Source: Nipponacmea schrenckii (Eukaryota > Mollusca > Gastropoda > Lottiidae). From it: 64,000 nucleotides of DNA. The position numbers and the translations under genes are program-made. Location of the stretch: the NCBI GenBank assembly GCA_030562195.1, contig CM060201.1, positions 34,082,067-34,146,066 on the forward strand. Direction: 5' to 3'. The notes under the pieces were generated by a model. The model did no database searches. It was given only the letters and a program-made list of their open reading frames with translations, and was not told the origin of the DNA. Positions 60,541 through 64,000 of this stretch are shown piece after piece (the stretch's first letter is position 1; the number at the start of each line of letters is the position of its first letter).

Positions 60541-61217
60541 CTTTCAGGTATATTCTAGATACACGCCTGATTGATATGGTTTTCAAAGGTTTAGGATTTG
60601 CTATAACGATGGATTTCGTTCGTGAATAATGTATATACTTAATAGTGTGAGTAAGTTATTTTTGCCCCCGGAAGAGCACGTGTTCGTCGGTAAAACTTAG
60701 ACGTTACACGTGTTCGTCGGTAAAACTTAGACGTTACACCCCCCACCCCCAGTGGCTACGCCACTGTAACTATGAATTAAGTATCTGTATATACAGTAAA
60801 ACCTGGATTATCCGGAACCTGGATGTACCGATATCCTGTTCAAACACATTCTCGTTGTTATGTCAACCCCTTCCTTCCATATGTCTGTCTCCCAGTCTGT
60901 TTTGTTTGTGAATGCGATGAGGCCAAAGGTTTTGTTGGTTCTGAGTACAATATGATGGTTGGGTTTATATTCAGATGATGTTGGACAAGTTTGGAAATGA
61001 TTGAAAAAGTATTGGGAGTAACAGCCCTTGGTATACTAGTAGCAATCAAAATCAAAAATTCTTGGGTGAACAATTTTTTAAACTTTCAGGGGTGATAAAC
61101 GATATCACCACATTTCTTTTAAATCTACAAATTGAAACCAGTTCTCAAGAAACTGTCTGTCCGTCCTTCCACAATGGCTCGTAAACTCTCTTTAATGTTC
61201 AATTCTTGACGGGTTTT
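60541..61217 (+). other. Ancestral Ig-intron DNA reappearing in copy 3
   Basis: ATGAATTAAGTATCTGTATA (60773), ACATTCTCGTTGTTATGTCA (60846) and GTGATAAACGATATCACC (61092) match the Ig2-linker intron of copies 1 and 2. A 33-bp direct repeat (ACGTGTTCGTCGGTAAAACT.., 60679 and 60712) lies at the left border. So this is the original intron, pushed apart by insertions. Confidence 0.65.
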
Positions 61218-62800
61218 TATACGCCCACATGAAAATGTGGACGTATATTGCCATCACCCCTGTCCGTCCGTCGGTCCGTCCGTCCGTCCGTCCGTCCGTC
61301 CGTCCGTCAACAATTACTTGTGTACGCGATACAGGCCAGAGTTTTTATCCGATTTGAATGAAACTTGGTATATGTATTCATCTTGATAATATCTCGGACA
61401 AGTTCGAAAATGGCACGATTCCAGATGTCGGTTCATGAGTTATGGCTCTTGATTAAATGAAAAAACATTAAAATTTACTTGTGTACGCAATAGAAGCTGT
61501 ATTTTTTTGGCTGTATTTTTTTTATCCGATTTGAATGAAACTTGGTATGTGTATTCATTTTGATAATATCTCGGACAAGTTTGAAAATGGCACGATTCCA
61601 GATGTCGGTTTATGAGTTATGGCCCTTGATTAAATGAAAAACCGTTAAAATTTAATTGTGTACGCAATAGAAGCTGTAGTTTTTATCCGATTTGAATGAA
61701 ACTTGGTATGTGTATTCATCTTGATAATATCTCGGACAAGTTCGAAAATGGCACGATTCCAGATGTCGGTTTATGAATTATGGCTCTTGATTAAATGGAA
61801 AAACGTTAAAATTTACTTGTGTATGCAATAGAAGCTGTAGTTTTCATTCGATTTGAATGAAACTTGGTAAGTGTATTCATCTTGATAATATCTCGGACAA
61901 TTTCGAAAATGGCACGATTCCAGATGTCGGTTAAAGTGGACCAGGCTTTATTTGTTTCGGACAATCATCCGACAGCCTCAAACACATGAAATCTTTTGGT
62001 TAGCTAATCAGAAATAGTCTACAGAGCTTTCCTATGAAATTTGAGCCTTCAAATCCATGTGTATCAATAATTATCCGTGTTTGAAAAATCACAATGACTT
62101 AAGAAATTACGAACGTCCCGCCATATTGGAAAACGGTTCGTCTTGATAATCAAAGAGTTATCCTTCCCGTCGTGCAATAGCGGTCATCTATATAAACAGA
62201 CTACAACGCATTTTTCAATTGTAGACTTTGTCAACAGGACACACAATTTTCAGACTGACTGGAGACCAGCCGCGTACAGCACGGAAAAAAATGAAAAGTG
62301 AAATTTTTTGTTTGAGGCATATTTCAAGGTATTTTGCGATTTTCTCAGAGCTTGAATATTTCTGAGGACTGTTTAAATGTAACAAAGGCCCAAAACGACC
62401 CCTAAAAATGAAGCCTGGGCCCCTTTAAGGAGTTATGGCCCTTGATTTAATGAAAAAACGTTAAAATTTACTTGTGTATGCAATAGAAGCTGTAGTTTTC
62501 ATCCGATAAAAATGAAACTTGGTATGTGTATTCAACTTGATAATATCTCGCCAGATGTCTGTTTATGAGTTATTGCCCTTGATTTAATGAGAAAATGTTA
62601 AAATTTACTTGTGTACGCAATAGAAGCTGTAGTTTTTATCCGATTTGAATGAAACTTGGTATGTTTATTCATCTTAATAACATCTCTGACAAGTTAAAAA
62701 ATGGTGAGATTCCAGATGTCGGTTTATGAGTTATTGCCCTTGATTAAATGAAAAAACATGGAATATTCTGTTTGCTGAAGTGGGCGTATGTTACCTTGCC
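61218..62800 (+). repeat. Pearl/BIV160-like element 4, second subfamily
   Basis: Head TATACGCCCACATGAAAATG then TGGACGTATATTGCC, a (CCGT)n run with GTCGGTCC, then units of 161 bp (ACTTGTGTACGCAATAGAAG, TTGAATGAAACTTGGTATG, ATAATATCTCGGACAAGTT, CACGATTCCAGATGTCGG). The end resembles GAAGTGGGCGTATGTTACC (about 62778). The 490-bp MITE is inserted in one unit. Confidence 0.85.
61935..62424 (-). mobile_element. 490-bp TTAA-flanked MITE, copy 2
   Basis: TTAA at 61931-61934 and 62425-62428. Inverted relative to 49662-50151 and nearly identical over the full length. The host unit reads GATGTCGGTTAA|GGAGTTATGG when the MITE is removed, which matches neighbouring units (GATGTCGGTTTATGAGTTATGG). So the insertion is clean, with a TTAA duplication. 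Confidence 0.92.
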
Positions 62801-63175
62801 TGGCAAGCTATCTTGATGAAACTTGGTGTGAAAGTGTGTTATAACTCGAAGATGAGCCCTATTGGAAAATCAGCGAAATAAAAAATATTTATTGTGAGTT
62901 ATTGCCCTTTGTTTTAAAAACGCATTCGATTTTTGGCTCGTAAACACTTTACAGTGCGCAATTCTGTACAAATTTTGATGAAACTTACTGAAATAGTTAG
63001 TTATCACCCGACGATGAACCGTATTAAAAATTAAAAACATCAATAAAATATTAAGCATGATTTATTGCCCTTGTTTTTCAAAACGCGTTCGATTTTTGGC
63101 TCGTAAACATTCTACATCGCACATTTTTTTACAGATGATTTGATGAAACTTGCTGATATTGTTTATTATCACTTT

Positions 63176-63972
63176 TTCAGTTCGCCCCTTTCTCATTTCG
63201 CCCCTTCCGACTTAGCCCCTTCCCATTTCGCCCCTTTCCCATTTCGCCCCTTCCGACTTCGCCCCTTCCCATTTCGCCCCTTTCCCTTATATATGAATTC
63301 CAGATTTGGTTTTCATGGTATTTGTTTGTTCGAATGACCTGAATTTGCCACTGAAAGTAGTAACATCCTCTTTCTGACATTGCTTAAGTTCCTCGTCGAT
63401 ATTTTTTTCGAGTTCTTCTTCCAGAATAAAATAGAAATCGACCAGTATCACGAGTTCTGAGGCGGTCAGGGGCAAATTAGGGCTTGGGGGCTTGGATGGG
63501 GGAAATTTCGGTGATTGTTGTCTCTCCAGATGACAGAATATTCCACTGTCAATGGTGAAATAAACGTGAAAAATCTATGTTCCCATTCCCAGGATCGGGT
63601 TAGCTGTTCCCGGGAATGAGGGCAAAGTGGATAGGATTAAATTTGTAAGGAGCGAAATGGGAAGGGGTGATATGGATGGAATGATATGGGAATAGGGGGG
63701 GAAATGGGAAGGGGCGAATTGGGACAGGGGCGAAATGGGAAGGGGCGAAATGGGAAGGGGCGATATGGGAATAAGGGGCGAAATGGGAAAGGGGCGAATT
63801 GGGACAGGAGTGAAATGGGCAAGGGGCGAACTGAAAAAGGGGCGAAACAGACAAGGGGCGAATTGGGAAGGGGCAAAATGGGAAAGGGGCAAATTGGGAA
63901 GGGGGCAAAATGGGAAGGGGCAAAATGGGAATGGTTTGGGGGCGAAGTGGGAAGGGGCGAAATGGGAATAAA
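63176..63972. mobile_element. Inverted minisatellite-armed element (GGGGCGAAATGGGAA)
   Basis: Left array 63176-63292 is built on TTCCCATTTCGCCCC; right array about 63640-63972 is built on GGGGCGAAATGGGAA, its reverse complement. About 350 bp of non-repetitive DNA lies between. The layout equals that of the element at 12752-15272: tandem units as inverted arms around a small core. The flanks are Ig-intron sequence. There is no transposase. Proline-rich open frames over it are artefacts. Confidence 0.7.
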
Positions 63973-64000
63973 CCGAATATTTCATTCCGGTGATTGTTAC
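63973..64000 (+). other. Ig copy 3 intron end
   Basis: TTTCATTCCGGTGATTGTTA matches copy 2 (38709 on) and copy 1 (17070 on), where the linker exon follows within about 75-90 bp. Confidence 0.6.

Noticed and set aside
63575..63985. Proline/phenylalanine-rich frames near the end
   Set aside because: Translations of the TTCCCATTTCGCCCC minisatellite in three frames.

Overview
The window is nuclear DNA of an invertebrate animal, most likely a mollusc. It is AT-rich and has spliced genes with GT..AG introns. It carries several classes of retroelement (LINE, Ty3/gypsy, Penelope) and decayed Polinton DNA. It also has tandem arrays of about 150-160 bp units next to (CCGT)n runs, the layout of the pearl/BIV160-type repeats known from bivalves. 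The species cannot be named from the sequence. Two assembly gaps of exactly 500 N lie at 10035-10534 and 40031-40530.

Only two kinds of host gene are convincing. (1) A complete three-exon delta-tubulin gene (TUBD1, 3478-5589, + strand). A possible first exon of an unidentified gene diverges from it at 2472-2558. (2) A family of immunoglobulin-superfamily receptors with phase-1 exons, present four times. Copy 1 (15653-20409) has three Ig domains, a membrane exon and several possible cytoplasmic-tail exons. Copy 2 (35808-39406) has a signal exon and three Ig domains, then runs into a minisatellite and gap. Copy B (48891-41536, - strand) is an inverted, frameshifted pseudogene. Copy 3 (51444 to beyond the window) has a signal exon and two Ig domains, and its next intron has grown to more than 10.8 kb of repeats.

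Layout: 0-2.1 kb, a repeat family rich in ACCGGAAGT and a MULE relic; 2.2-5.6 kb, TUBD1 and its upstream region; 2.9-3.7 kb plus 6.1-7.4 kb, the left arm of a long inverted duplication whose right arm (21.0-22.95 kb) has lost most of TUBD1; 7.7-9.7 kb, an L1/Tx1-like LINE; 11.2-12.3 kb, an ACCGGAAGT-type repeat; 12.75-15.27 kb, an inverted-repeat element with minisatellite arms inserted upstream of Ig copy 1; 15.6-20.4 kb, Ig copy 1; 24.6-25.7 kb, a second copy of the 11.2 kb repeat; 25.7-26.6 kb, Polinton relics; 26.6-29.2 kb, mirrored gypsy integrase fragments around a 195-bp array; 29.5-35.4 kb, gypsy and LINE pieces; 35.4-49 kb, Ig copies 2 and B as a large converging inverted pair with a Penelope element and LINE pieces; 49.7-51.3 kb, a TTAA-flanked MITE and a LINE endonuclease piece; 51.4-64 kb, Ig copy 3 and its repeat-filled intron.

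The Ig cluster is the most interesting system here. Differences between copies sit in short blocks of the first Ig domain, and those blocks are reassorted among copies, as gene conversion or recombination would leave them. One copy offers several phase-compatible alternative tails. A role in immune or self recognition is an inference from this pattern; no function can be read directly.
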